Shown piece by piece: positions 37,071 through 47,616 of a stretch of DNA of 64,000 bases; the stretch's first letter is position 1; each line of letters opens with the position of its first letter. The stretch covers positions 26,006,638-26,070,637 of the forward strand of contig CM068380.1 in assembly GCA_034770075.1 (NCBI GenBank). Reading direction: 5' to 3'. The notes beneath the pieces were generated by a model. That model was not told where the DNA came from and ran no database searches. It saw only the letters and a program-made list of their open reading frames with translations. This DNA is from Aralia elata. Its lineage: Eukaryota > Streptophyta > Magnoliopsida > Apiales > Araliaceae. Position numbers and translations under genes: made by a program.

Positions 37071-37277
37071 AATTCACCCAAGATGGTGGTCCACTAAAAA
37101 ATGGTGGTTGAAGTACTCAAGAGTATCCCTTGCCAAGAAATTGGATGACCAAGGGAGGAGACACAAGAATTGACGAATTAAAAATCCACCCAAGATGGTG
37201 GTCCACTCTAAATGGTGGCCAAGTCCTCGTAGATTGCACTTGCCAAGAAATTGGATGACCAAGTGATGAGGCATGCA
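37071..37277. repeat. Two-copy repeat of about 105 bp
   Basis: Both copies share CACCCAAGATGGTGGTCCAC and, further on, GCCAAGAAATTGGATGACCA. They start at about 37071 and 37182. Confidence 0.75.
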
Positions 37278-37341
37278 ACTTAAGCCCTTATGAAACCCTA
37301 TATGCCAAACAATTGGCACGGCGTACTAAGGGATAAGGCAC

Positions 37342-37595
37342 AAGTTATACTTTCAACTTCAAAAGTAACCGAGGAACCTGACTTTACAGCCCTCGGAACT
37401 GACAAGTTATACTTTTAACTTTAAAAGTAATCGAGGCACCTGACTATAAGTCCTCAAAGTTATACTTTCAACTTTAAAAGTAATCGAGGCACCTGACTAT
37501 AAGTCCTCAAAGTTATATTTTTAACTCTAAAAGTAATTTAGGCACTTGACTATAAGCCCTCAAGCCCGAGAAAGTTACACTTTATCTCTAAAAGT
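37342..37595. repeat. Tandem repeat, period about 53 bp, 4-5 copies
   Basis: Copies begin near 37342, 37404, 37456 and 37509, with a decayed one near 37572. Each contains AAGTTATACTTT, then AACTTTAAAAGTAA, then GAGGCACCTGACTATAAG. An inverted pairing of ACTTT with AAAGT inside each unit could fold back. Confidence 0.75.
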
Positions 37596-38158
37596 GGCGA
37601 ACGTTATGCTTTATCTGACAAAAGCAAAATCTATTATTATTATCTTTATGAAATTTTTTTGAAACGTTGTGCTTTTCGTTAAAAGCAATATGATTATTAA
37701 TAAAAATGTTAAACTTTCACTTATACTTGAATATTCTTTGATTTTAAAAGTATGGATTCAAGTGTTAGTTTACGAGAAATCGAAAAAATTGAATGTTTAC
37801 TCTCACTATTATGGATATTGTTGTCTTGGAGTATTAATTTGAATAACTTATGATTCAATGCTAAACATTAGGTCTTAAGGAAAAAAAATTCAAGTTAAAG
37901 ACAATCACTAATGCTAAAGAAACTCTATTATGATAAATGACATATAAATGAGTTCTTTGATACATGAAATAACAAAAAGCTATAAAAAGCCATACCTAGA
38001 AGTAAGGAGATCCAGCCTAGCACGAAAAAGAGAAATGTCAAAGCCAACAAGTTATCAACCTTATAACTCAGATATCTAAGTCCTCTGTTTATAGAAAACG
38101 GAGAGAAAGACTGTGCATCTCAAGAACAAAAACTTACAAGTTGAGCTAATAAGAGGGT

Positions 38159-38824
38159 CTAGAAGGAGACCTCACAAATATGTAGCCGATCAAGGATCCT
38201 TCGGAACCAAACTAGGAGACGCATGAGACTTTCCTGACTGGAGGAAGAAACCTGGAAACCCCTCAAAGGAACAAGCTCTCCGGCTGGATTGAAGGAAGCT
38301 ATAGTAGGAGCCATTTGGGAAGCAATCATGATATTCATCGGGAGAGGGGCTGCACAAATCACAAGCTTAGAGAATGCCTGTAGCTCCACGACATCTTTGT
38401 TTTTGGGTGGATAGTCGAGGCCACTAAAAGGCGAGGTGGCAGAATTAAGATGAAAAGAGTCAAATACGGCGAGCCCCTCAACGGGCAAAAAAAGTAAAAT
38501 ATCGATGCCCCCACTCAAAGAACTAGCAACTGTACCCTCCCTGTCAGGTGAAGCCTCGGGAGAATCCTTCTAGGGAGGATGGAAATCAATAATAGGTTCC
38601 GAAGGATTCCCCCTCGGGGGTGGATGATTAAGTGCCATAATAGCATCAACATTAATATGGGTGTCACTGGTACCCTCCAAGCTGTCATAAGAAGATGTTA
38701 TATGTGGGCGTGAAGTTGGAACTGTACTAACCACAGCACGACCTAAGCCCACATCAACCATGGAATCGTCAACATTAAGGCTGACACGATCATCATGAGG
38801 TGAGGAGGGCTCGACAACAATCAT
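38159..38824 (-). pseudogene. Element 3 degraded antisense ORF
   Basis: On the strand opposite to gag, one frame runs from about 38824 to 38159 with a single TAG stop near 38570. Further coding-like sequence lies upstream to about 39000 in the same frame with more stops. It is acidic/Ser-rich (VVEPSSPHDDRVSLNVDDS) and no domain is recognised. Antisense ORFs between pol and the 3' LTR are known in Tat-lineage elements, and element 4 has intact ones, so this is probably a relic of the same kind of gene. Confidence 0.4.
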
Positions 38825-39333
38825 GTTATGTCAAAGAGGCTTACAAGTAGTGGAGGTCGCCACCTCACTTGGCGTACACATAAGAAGTCCAATGGGAACA
38901 TCATCATTATCATCATTCTCATCAATCTAAAAACAAGGATCCTCAGCTTTACTCTAGAGTAAGTAACTCTCATCTCCCTGACAGCAGAGGATCCCGGGGG
39001 AGGAACTCGAGGAGGTACCCGAGACGAAGTCTGAAAGGATTGTGTCACCATAAAATCATGAGGTATAATTGCCAGCCCTCCTGAAAGCCTCTATCAGGTA
39101 TGCAATGTACTCGGTATCCCCAGAAGACAGACTGGATGGGCTACAAGAAGCCAAAGCAATAACAGGAAGACTGCAAGATATATATAATCTAGAATAAGAA
39201 TGTAATTTGAAAAAAGAAAAGGAAGCAGACATACTCTAAAGTATGGGTGAATTCCCCCCAAACAGTAACGAATGTGCATGAAGAAAAGCACCCGCGGGAA
39301 ATCAACAGAGTAAGGGCGTCATGATACGTAGAT

Positions 39334-39401
39334 CCCTACATAGCTGAATGCCCTACATGGTTGAATGCCCTACACAGCTGAATGCCCTACATAGCTGAAT
39401 G
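39334..39401. repeat. 17-bp tandem repeat, four copies
   Basis: Four head-to-tail copies of CCCTACATAGCTGAATG with one or two substitutions each. Confidence 0.85.
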
Positions 39402-39491
39402 CAGCGATATATGCCCGCGCTCTTTAGTATAGCCTTATACTCAACATTCTCGAGCATTTCGTCAGTCTAATGTTGCCATCCTTGAAGACGG

Positions 39492-39806
39492 TTAGTTAGA
39501 TGAGGCAGACAGGAAGCGAAATGGACTGAAAGGGTATTCTTGTTTCTTTATGCACATGCGGAGAATGCGACCGGAATGGGGGAAGTCGTCCCAACCTCCG
39601 CAAGCCGCGACATAAAGAAACAAGCCTTCTTTCTCTGGTGAAGGAAGAGTTGTGCGATCGTAAGTCCGGACTTGCTCCCAAAAGGTGTCAAAAGGCCCAA
39701 AAAAGGGAGCCTTTCCCCAATCATTGACGAAGGGAGTTACCCTGGAAGTCTTCAAGTCTTCAGAGCATCCGGTAGACGAGGCCTGCAAGTAAGGAAGACT
39801 CCACAC
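39492..39806 (-). pseudogene. Second antisense ORF fragment in element 3
   Basis: A 104-codon minus-strand ORF with a coding-like composition (VTPFVNDWGKAPFFGPFDTF). It is upstream of the previous fragment in antisense orientation and may be an earlier exon or segment of the same decayed gene. No family is recognised. Confidence 0.3.
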
Positions 39807-41107
39807 AAGGGTACTAAAGATGTCAAGTAAAGCATATGAACTTGATTAGGCTTACCATGACAAGGAGAGAATCTGAGATTTTTAGTTAAGAATACCTGAA
39901 AATAAGAAGAAATGAAGTCAGGGAAGGATCAAAATCACAATTATGAAAGAAAAATAAGATTTGAAATTTTTCTAAAAAACACTTCGAACAGCCAAAATGC
40001 ATCCTTCGGAGCCATTTTATGGATTATTTTAGTATGTGTCATGGCCGTTGGTGATAACTTTTGAAGTGCTCATCGATACGGTCGTTTTGATATATTATGG
40101 GCCCCGAGACTCCAAGCGGAACAAAAGTTATGGTCAAAACAGTGATCACGATTCCCAATGTTTAAATTTTGGTACATTTTCTCCTAGGGTTTGCCTCCTA
40201 GGGTTAGGCCCCCTACGGTTCGCCCTCCCTAGGGTTTGGCCTCCCTAGGGTTTGGCCTCCCTAGGGATCGACCTCCTAAAAAAATAAAAAAATAAAATTA
40301 CTCAATAGGGTTCGGCTCTCCTAGGGTTCGGTCATCCTAGGGTGCGAACAAAAAAAAGAAGGCTTAATTTCCCTTATAGGGTTCGGCCCCTAGGGTTCGG
40401 CCACCTATAGGGTTCGGCCCCTTAGGGGGATTTCTTTTGTGTACCTTGAAAATTCTGATGCTCCACAAATCAATTTTTCGGAACGGATGCTTCTTTGTCG
40501 ATAAAAATTGTGTTTTTCTTTATTATTCGAGGGAACCCTACCGAGATATAATCCAAGTAACGGGGCTCGGAAGACAAAAGAAAAGCTACAATGATCTGAG
40601 AAGAAACGTAGGAGAAGCAAGTCAAGAAGAAGTTCGGAAGAAAGTACTCAAATAAACTGAAAAATTGAAAGAAAAAGAAGAAGGAAGGATGGCCCTATAG
40701 GGTTCAACCCTTAGGATTTGGCCCTATAGGGGTGGAATTGCTTTTTTTTTTTTTTACCTCTTTCCCAAGATGAGTAACGATTGCTTGACGACTTCTTGGT
40801 GATCTTCATACTTGAAGGAGGAGCGAAAATGCCAAGACAAAAAATTGCACGATGAAAAGAAAAGCCTAAGTGACTTGGGAGATGTATATATTCAAACTGC
40901 ATGCTTGCAACAACAAAGGAAGCAACCTTTATTTTCCTCTTAAGGAAGATTTTGAAATATAAAGATAAGTTTATTTGAGCTTATTTTTTAAATAAACATA
41001 TATATTTTCAAAATTTGTTTAGATTTGATATTCTAATGGAATTTCGAAATATATATATATATTTGATATCTGATATTTTATTCCTAACAATAGAAAATTT
41101 TTGAAAT

Positions 41108-41152
<45 letters not shown>

Positions 41153-41546
41153 TAAATATTTGATTTTCTTAAGGAAAAAGATCTTGCTTTATGAAATTCT
41201 AATAAAGGGAGATTTTGTTTCCAAATAATAAATTAAGATTTGATTATTAGATTTTATTTAGTGATATCTGATGATCTTCCTTGTTTTAATTCTCAGAATA
41301 TAAGGAAATAAATATTGAGCAAAATGAGGAAGCTTTCAGATGATCTACCAAGAGGTTCAAGGAAGAGCCCTTCTAGGTCTTGCCTCCTTAGGGTTTAACC
41401 CTAATGGTTTGGCCCCTAGGAGTTCCCTCTTCTAGAACTCTTGTGTTCAAGACTTGAACAAGTGGAGTCACACAAAATCATTCGAAAGCTTGGAGTATTT
41501 TGCACGAGCGTCTCTCAAGAATCGTGACTCTCGCGCAGGGGGCAAA
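39807..41546. other. Element 3 region before the 3' LTR
   Basis: No gene is seen. It holds the minisatellite above, a TA microsatellite (about 41109-41146) and the polypurine tract AGGGGGCAAA directly before the LTR at 41547. Confidence 0.65.
40181..40436. repeat. CCTAGGGTTTGGC-type minisatellite
   Basis: About ten irregular repeats of a 13-15 bp unit around CCTAGGGTTYGGCC fill this stretch, interrupted by an A-rich insert (about 40279-40300). Related units recur near 40695-40735 and 41375-41425. The unit contains the palindrome CCCTAGGG and a telomere-like TAGGGTT. It is internal to element 3, not a telomeric array. Confidence 0.75.
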
Positions 41547-42229
41547 TGTGGGCCCAAGTGCATATTAGGGTTCATATGACCTAATTGAATTAAATGTACA
41601 AATTAGGGTTTACAAAAACCTAATTAAATGTACAATTTAGGGTTCATGTGACCTAATTAAATGTACAGATTAGACAAACATAAATGCGCTAGACCCGAGG
41701 AAGTCTCCACGTGTTCCAAGGCAGAAGACTCGTGGATGCGACCCATTTTGGGAATTTATTGAGGGATTGGATTGGTGGCTAGAAGAACAGGGCAATTTGG
41801 GCATTACTTTGATGATTAAAGGACATTTTTGGAATTTTCCCTATAAAACATGACTAAAGGGTATTTCTAGAATTTTCCTTAAAACATGTGCCTGTCATGT
41901 GACTATTTCCCAGGAAAGCTCTATAAATAGTCCCTCTATTCTAAGAAAAGGGGATCGCTCTCAAGACATTAACACTTAGACTCTTGGAAGTTCATTACAC
42001 TTGGAACTCTCTCTTAACTCGAAGACTCAAGAAGACTCTTGGAATCCCTGCTACCCTATAACCCGGCTTCCGGATTCTAAGAGTCCTGCCACGTGTCATT
42101 GGAGTAATCGCCCACCTGTTCTTCTCCCCTCTTCAATCAATCAATCAATTTCGTGCTCTTCGTGAATTTCTCTCCTCTCCAGCCAACACGAAACCCTAAC
42201 CCTAGCAAGGCGTAATTTCCTTGCCCAAA
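41547..42229 (+). repeat. Element 3 3' LTR
   Basis: Starts TGTGGGCCCAAG, TATAAATA at 41922-41929, ends TTGCCCAAA, where the last three bases were ACA. It is followed by the target duplication AACTT. Confidence 0.9.
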
Positions 42230-43484
42230 AACTTTACATCTTTTTCAGCTTCTTCTTCTTTTTTCATGCACTTTTCAGCCAAATATACACATTGAAATGC
42301 CCCAGAAGTAATTAGAACTTTAGAGATGGACAATATGTCATTTTTTTAATGGTAGTAACATTAGTACTATAAGTATTTTTATTTTTTTTGAAACATTCTA
42401 TTTAGTAGTATTAGATATGATATACCAGTGTCTCTTCTTAATAACTTAAACTGTTAGATGAGTTAGTTACTTAACATAGTATGAGAGTTTTGAGTTTGCA
42501 AGGTCTTGAGTTCAAATCATATCGATCACACATTACCTCTTTATAAATGGTGCAAATGCACTTTAATTTGTCCCTACCATAGTATCATCTCCGTTTATGA
42601 CCAGCTAAGGCCATATGGGACCAACTTGTAGCTGCCGGATCATCAATGCTGATGTCGAAATTTCTGGTGATTATTTTTAAGGGGAGTAAAATGCAAAAGT
42701 AACCATTGTACTCTTAGTATATTTGGATATTGCGCTCCTTTTTGCTGGTCAATGCAAAACAAGTCTTTTACTATAGAAAAATTTGGATAACAAACCTTTA
42801 TATGACAACTGGGCATTGACTGTCCTATGTGACAATGATGACATGTAAGTAAGCCAAACGCTTCCATCAGGATTCGAACTCAAAACCTCAACCGTATAAC
42901 TTTAACCAACTACCCAACTAAACTACATGATGTAGATGTAAATGTAACAACATAAATTTTATTTATACAAGCTTCTCCATTTAAACCAAAAAAAGAAAAG
43001 ATAAATAAGTGGATAAACTCTTCTTTAATTGATAAATACTTTAGATAAAGAAGTGATTAACTCTGAAGTCTAAGCCCTCAAAAGGGACGAGTTTACCTTA
43101 TTAATTGTCTATATTATGTGAGGACTTTACCTCATTAAGCCACCTAAATCTATATTGTGAGATAATTAACTAATGTTAGCATCATGCAAGAGCAGGTACC
43201 AACCTAGAATATTATAATACAAACTCAACTTTATGAATAATTGTTAAAACCTGTCATGGGAACAAATTAACATTTCCATTGACCAATTAACCAAATTACT
43301 ACCAAGTCAAATCATTCATTACAACCTCTATAACAATAATTGAACCAATCTGAACTCAACTTGAAACAAAAAACAACCTGTTTATGTTGTACAACTTGAA
43401 ATCTAACTTAAAATCAACCAAAACAAGTCATTCATTACAACCAAAATAACAAGCACGTCTTAGTAATTTATGGCTGACACTCTC
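42230..43484. other. Intergenic sequence with tRNA-related repeats
   Basis: No protein gene. A plus-strand segment near 42450-42560 with TTAACATAGTATGAGAG and GTCTTGAGTTCAAATC resembles a common plant tRNA-derived repeat, and a minus-strand tRNA-like unit lies at 42868-42933. The remainder is AT-rich. Confidence 0.5.
42868..42933 (-). repeat. tRNA-derived SINE-like head
   Basis: The minus strand has an A-box-like TAGTTTAGTTGGGTAG (around 42926-42911) and, about 35 nt later, a B-box-like GTTCGAATCC (42879-42870). This is the arrangement of a pol III promoter. No cloverleaf with proper acceptor stem could be drawn, so it is read as a SINE or tRNA-derived repeat and not a working tRNA gene. Confidence 0.45.
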
Positions 43485-46400
43485 TTAAGTGCTACTTGTT
43501 TGTCCCATTCCACTATTTTGGACATTAGCTCTACTCTCCTTAACACTAGTATATAATGTTGCAGCCAACATATCACTCTGAATTGCTTCTAAATCTGCTA
43601 CAGAATCTGAGATCCTAATTGCATCTGCCATCAACTTGTCACTTGAGTTGTTCATCTTCTTTTTTGGCACAACATGTTTTTCCCCCTTACCTTGTTCATT
43701 TGAAGCTTGTCTGCCTCCAAGATTAGGGGCATTTTCTGCTAAGAAAAACTTACCTGGGGCAGACTACAAGTCCAAAAAAAAGGCACTCACGTAAATAATT
43801 ACACTACAACCAAACTAATGGAGTTAGGAATACAATTTAAAATATCATTCCAAAACTAAAAACAATAAACTTACACTAATATAAGTGTTTCCAGTTTTAG
43901 GAGAGATAAAACTACCAAAACCAGGTGGCACATAGTCACTTTTGGTTTGTCTATTACTCATAGCAGGAGGAATAGAAACATGCTTCCTTTTGAATAGAAG
44001 TTTTTCCCTAAGGTTGCTTTGGAAAACAAAAAAATATAATTCTCGTAGTTTTTAAAACCATGCATATTAATTAACACATTTTTCTAAATAAATTGAATTT
44101 GCTAACAACCTGAGGGTTTTTCAAAATGTTTTCTTTCACCTTATTTGAACTCTCTGTCACAAGCTTGCTCTGGAAATAAAGCAAAATAATTAATTGACAT
44201 AATTAGCATAGTTTAAAATAGTTAAATTATACATGACTTTGCTTTGTTGTAGAGCTTGATGTGCTTTGTTTGACATTCTTGCTTGTTTTCTCCCTGGACT
44301 TGCTTGGTTTTTCCCTAGGCTTGCGCTGTTTGATTGACATAATTAACATAAATGATTTTAAATATAAGTACTAAACAACATAAAGAACAATTTATACCTG
44401 AGATGTAACACATTTCCTACTCTTTGGTGGGCTTACATTGGTTATATTACTATGTTCAGTAGTGCTTATTGGGGTCTCCATGGTGTCCTAATAATAGTTA
44501 AGTAAAAGCATGCAATAGTTCGATTAAATGGTTTAAATAAGTTAAATTAATTAAAAAGAATAAAAAAAATAAAAGCACTTACATCAACTGGGATTGATAA
44601 TTTGCATGTAAGTCGATTGTGACCAGGTACTTTACATACACTACAAATCATGATTCTCCCCTTTCTTGATAACTTATACTTTGAAGTCTTCTTCTTTGAA
44701 GCATTCGACTCTTCATCTCCTTCTCTCCTTCTCATCTTCGTTGGCCTATCCCTAACTACCTTAAGTGGATGGGGCAAAGGTGGTGTCAAAGTACATTTAG
44801 GCCAAAAAATTTCACGCTTAACAACTTTCATCATCTCTCTATATACCTTCAAATATGTCCCAGCCTTGAACCAATCTGCTACATAGTCTTCTAGGCTGAT
44901 CCTCATATAAAACATTGCAGAGCAGACATGATGACATGGAATTCCTGTGATATCCTAACCCCTACAAGCACATGACCATTCTTCTAAATCAACCATGTAG
45001 CTACTGGTTTCATATCTTGGTGTCACTTCAAACTGTAGATCACCATTGTACAAGATTTGATTATGGCAGCTTTCCTTAATGTTATGCTCTAGTACTTTCA
45101 AGGCCCTATGACATATATCCCAATTTTTCTTGATACATAAGTCTTTTTTTGTTGTAATCTTGACATCAAATTTTGCCTAATATCTTTTAACATATCAATT
45201 AAAGGCTTCCCTCTTGAATTGAGAATATACCCATTGAAACATTCACAAAGGTTGTTATCCACTATGTCACACTTTGTCCCTGAGTTGAAAAATGCCCTGC
45301 ACCACTTTCTAGGGGCATATATATGTCTTGCACAATTTCTTGTTTCAGAGAAAGGAAACAAATAAGCTAAAGCTCCCTCTAATCCCTACACACACAAAAA
45401 AAAACCAATGAATTAATATACATATAAATAACAAGTATCATTTAATTATATAAATATCAATAGTGCAAAAGTAAAATAAATTACTTTTTGTTGATCACTG
45501 ATTAAAGTCCACCAATCACCATTATCAAGCTATAAATCTTCTCTAAGCAAGTTTAAAAACCACTCCCAAGAATCCATGTTTTCCCCCTCTACAACAACCC
45601 ATGAGATTGGAAACATTTGGTTATTTCCATCTCTACTAATAGCACTTAGAAGCTGGCCACCACAAACTCCCTTCAAGAAACAACCATCAAGGCCAATTAT
45701 CTTTCTAAAACCAGCCAAGAACCCTGTCCTCAAAGCCTTAAACCCAATGTATAGACTCCTAAATTCAGGTTTTCCAATATGAAAATTTTGAAACAAATCA
45801 ACATGTATCCCACTGTTTGACCTTTTCAATTCTTCAATGTACCTTAACAACTTGGCATAATGCTCTTTCATGTTAACACTCAACTCTTTCGATGCTAACT
45901 GTCTGGCCCTATAACATTTGTCAATAGACACATTAACTTCCCACTTACTTTTGACATACCTTTGAATTTCTATAAGTTTCTGATTTCTAAATACCTTGAA
46001 CTCTCTATGCAAATTTTGGGCCAACCACCTAGCATGCACCTGCCTGTTTTTCAAAGTTCTAACACAACGATGTTTTATCTTCAGTGACCTTAGTTGAAAG
46101 GATTGCTGAAACCTGACTTGAGAACCCCCATAACCTGACTAGACATTTTTACTGTTCATACACACAACTTTAATTCTTTTCTTCTTCAATTTTACAAACT
46201 TTACATCAAACCCTTTTGCAAGAGAATAATTAATGGCAACTATTCTGAATTTAGCACTACTAGCAAAAAGCATCCCAATTTCAAGATCTGTTGCCATTAT
46301 GTCAATTTTGGGATTGTAAACTGGAAATTAATTTTTCATTCTAACTAAAGTATCATCCTTACTATCCTCTTCCTCGGGGCTATCAACTTCTAAGTCTGCA

Positions 46401-47059
46401 GAGTCATTATCATCACTCTCGTCCTCATCTTCAGCTGAAGAATCACCATCTTTGTCAACCGGTTCATCTCTGGACACATTATCAACTTGCTCAATATTTT
46501 CAAGTGGTTTCTCTATACTATTAATTGGTTCCTCAATTGGTTCATGAATTGGTTGCTAAAAAGGAACTTGCACTGTGGGAACCCCCTTTTTTTTAAATTC
46601 TTTATAGGCACTAATATTTTGCCTAGCCAGACTTAATTCTTCATCATCGGTGTGCATTAACTCTTCCTCATTAGATATATAATCATCATCAGAACTTGAT
46701 TGAGTTGATCCTTCTCCATACTCCAACTCATCTTCAACATCCTTATCTTCATTATCCTTTTGAAACTTATATGGGTTTATATTTGTATGATAGTTCTCCC
46801 ATTTATGTTCATGATCAACATAAATTTTAACCCACATTCTACCATCAGCCATAACATCTTGTATCATTTTAAATAGATCTTGCTCATTTCTTAGTGTTTC
46901 ATAGTGCCCACAAAATATCATACCAGGTAATCTCCAATAGAGACACTTAATGTTTTCACCTCCCAACCCTTTACATTTTTGTAAAAAATTATCATATGTC
47001 AGACCATAGAAAATTCTCAACTTTGCCTCCATCATAATGCAGGACAGGGTGTAGACCAA
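43485..47059 (-). pseudogene. Mutator-like (MULE, MuDR type) transposase pseudogene
   Basis: On the minus strand: an N-terminal region (47059-46560); an acidic stretch; the MuDR DNA-binding region (about 46310-46060, FASSAKFRIVAINYSLAKGFDVKFV); the MULE transposase core (about 45650-45540, IGLDGCFLKGVCGGQLLSAI and WVVVEGENMDSWEWF); a SWIM-type zinc finger (CAC...GIPCHH, about 44990-44940); and a CCHC knuckle MICSVCKVPGHNRLTC (about 44650-44600). The C-terminal Lys/Ser-rich exons end at 43485. Introns are visible after SDQQK (45483 to about 45388, GT-AG) and after SIPVD (44578 to about 44490). Stops lie near 46557, 46330, 46139, 45531 and in the SWIM finger, and there is a frameshift near 45115. 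Between YAPRK and WCRAFF a family-conserved block is missing, probably including the last catalytic Glu. No terminal inverted repeats were found. Confidence 0.85.
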
Positions 47060-47616
47060 ACATCCCCCTTGGTGTATTTCAATAAGTAAACATCTACAAT
47101 AAACAAATCAAGTATATATATTTAATTACCAAAATAAATTAACATGGGTAAGACAAATTTTTTTTGATAAACTATTTACTTCACTAACTAATACACACAA
47201 AACAACATAAGTTAAAGTAATCAATGATAGAATAAAGTAAGCCCAGATACTCAGCAGGTGTATTATGACATGGGACCATGTATTGCATTTATACTACTGC
47301 AACAAGAAGTATATGATAAAATGGGGTGAGATGGGACCGTGTATTGCAATTTTATATCACATATGAAACTATTATATATATATATATATGTGGAATTACA
47401 AATATATACACATGGATACAACACATGAAAAAGACAACAAACAAGCAATGATCGAACAGATTAAATTTGAAATAAGAAAGTTAATGTAGAGACTACATTA
47501 AAGTTGAAAAAGTAAAGAAAAGTTCAATTATTCTTACTCCATCCTCTTGAATTCAATGTTTGTACAAGATCTCCAATTTGATTTGAAAACCTAAATATCT
47601 TTTCTTTTTATTGAAC
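47060..47616. other. Flank of the MULE pseudogene
   Basis: AT-rich, no gene seen. A short TA run lies at about 47375-47390. It may hold the promoter or an eroded inverted repeat of the Mutator-like element. Confidence 0.5.

Larger units (their letters stand above)
36434..38158. other. Element 3 non-coding interior with tandem repeats
   Basis: No pol domain is found on either strand. The region has an A-rich stretch (36540-36577), a two-copy repeat (37071-37277) and a 53-bp-type tandem repeat (37342-37595). This is typical filler of large retrotransposon derivatives. Confidence 0.65.
33907..42229 (+). mobile_element. Element 3: non-autonomous gag-only LTR retrotransposon (Tat-like LARD)
   Basis: An 8.3-kb element with a perfect target duplication AACTT (33902-33906 and 42230-42234), LTRs of about 680 bp at 33907-34586 and 41547-42229, a primer site at 34593 and polypurine tract AGGGGGCAAA (41537-41546). 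Its only sense coding region is gag; there is no protease, RT or integrase. The rest (36434-41546) is tandem repeats and remnants of antisense ORFs. The primer site matches element 4, and the gag zinc motif is of Tat type, so a Tat-lineage helper is the likely source of enzymes. LTR identity appears high (about 97 percent by eye). Confidence 0.88.

Noticed and set aside
40181..40436. Interstitial telomere array
   Set aside because: Units are 13-15 bp with GGCC spacers and not the 7-bp plant telomere repeat.
42868..42933. Functional tRNA gene
   Set aside because: Only A- and B-box-like words are present; I could not form an acceptor stem and anticodon arm.
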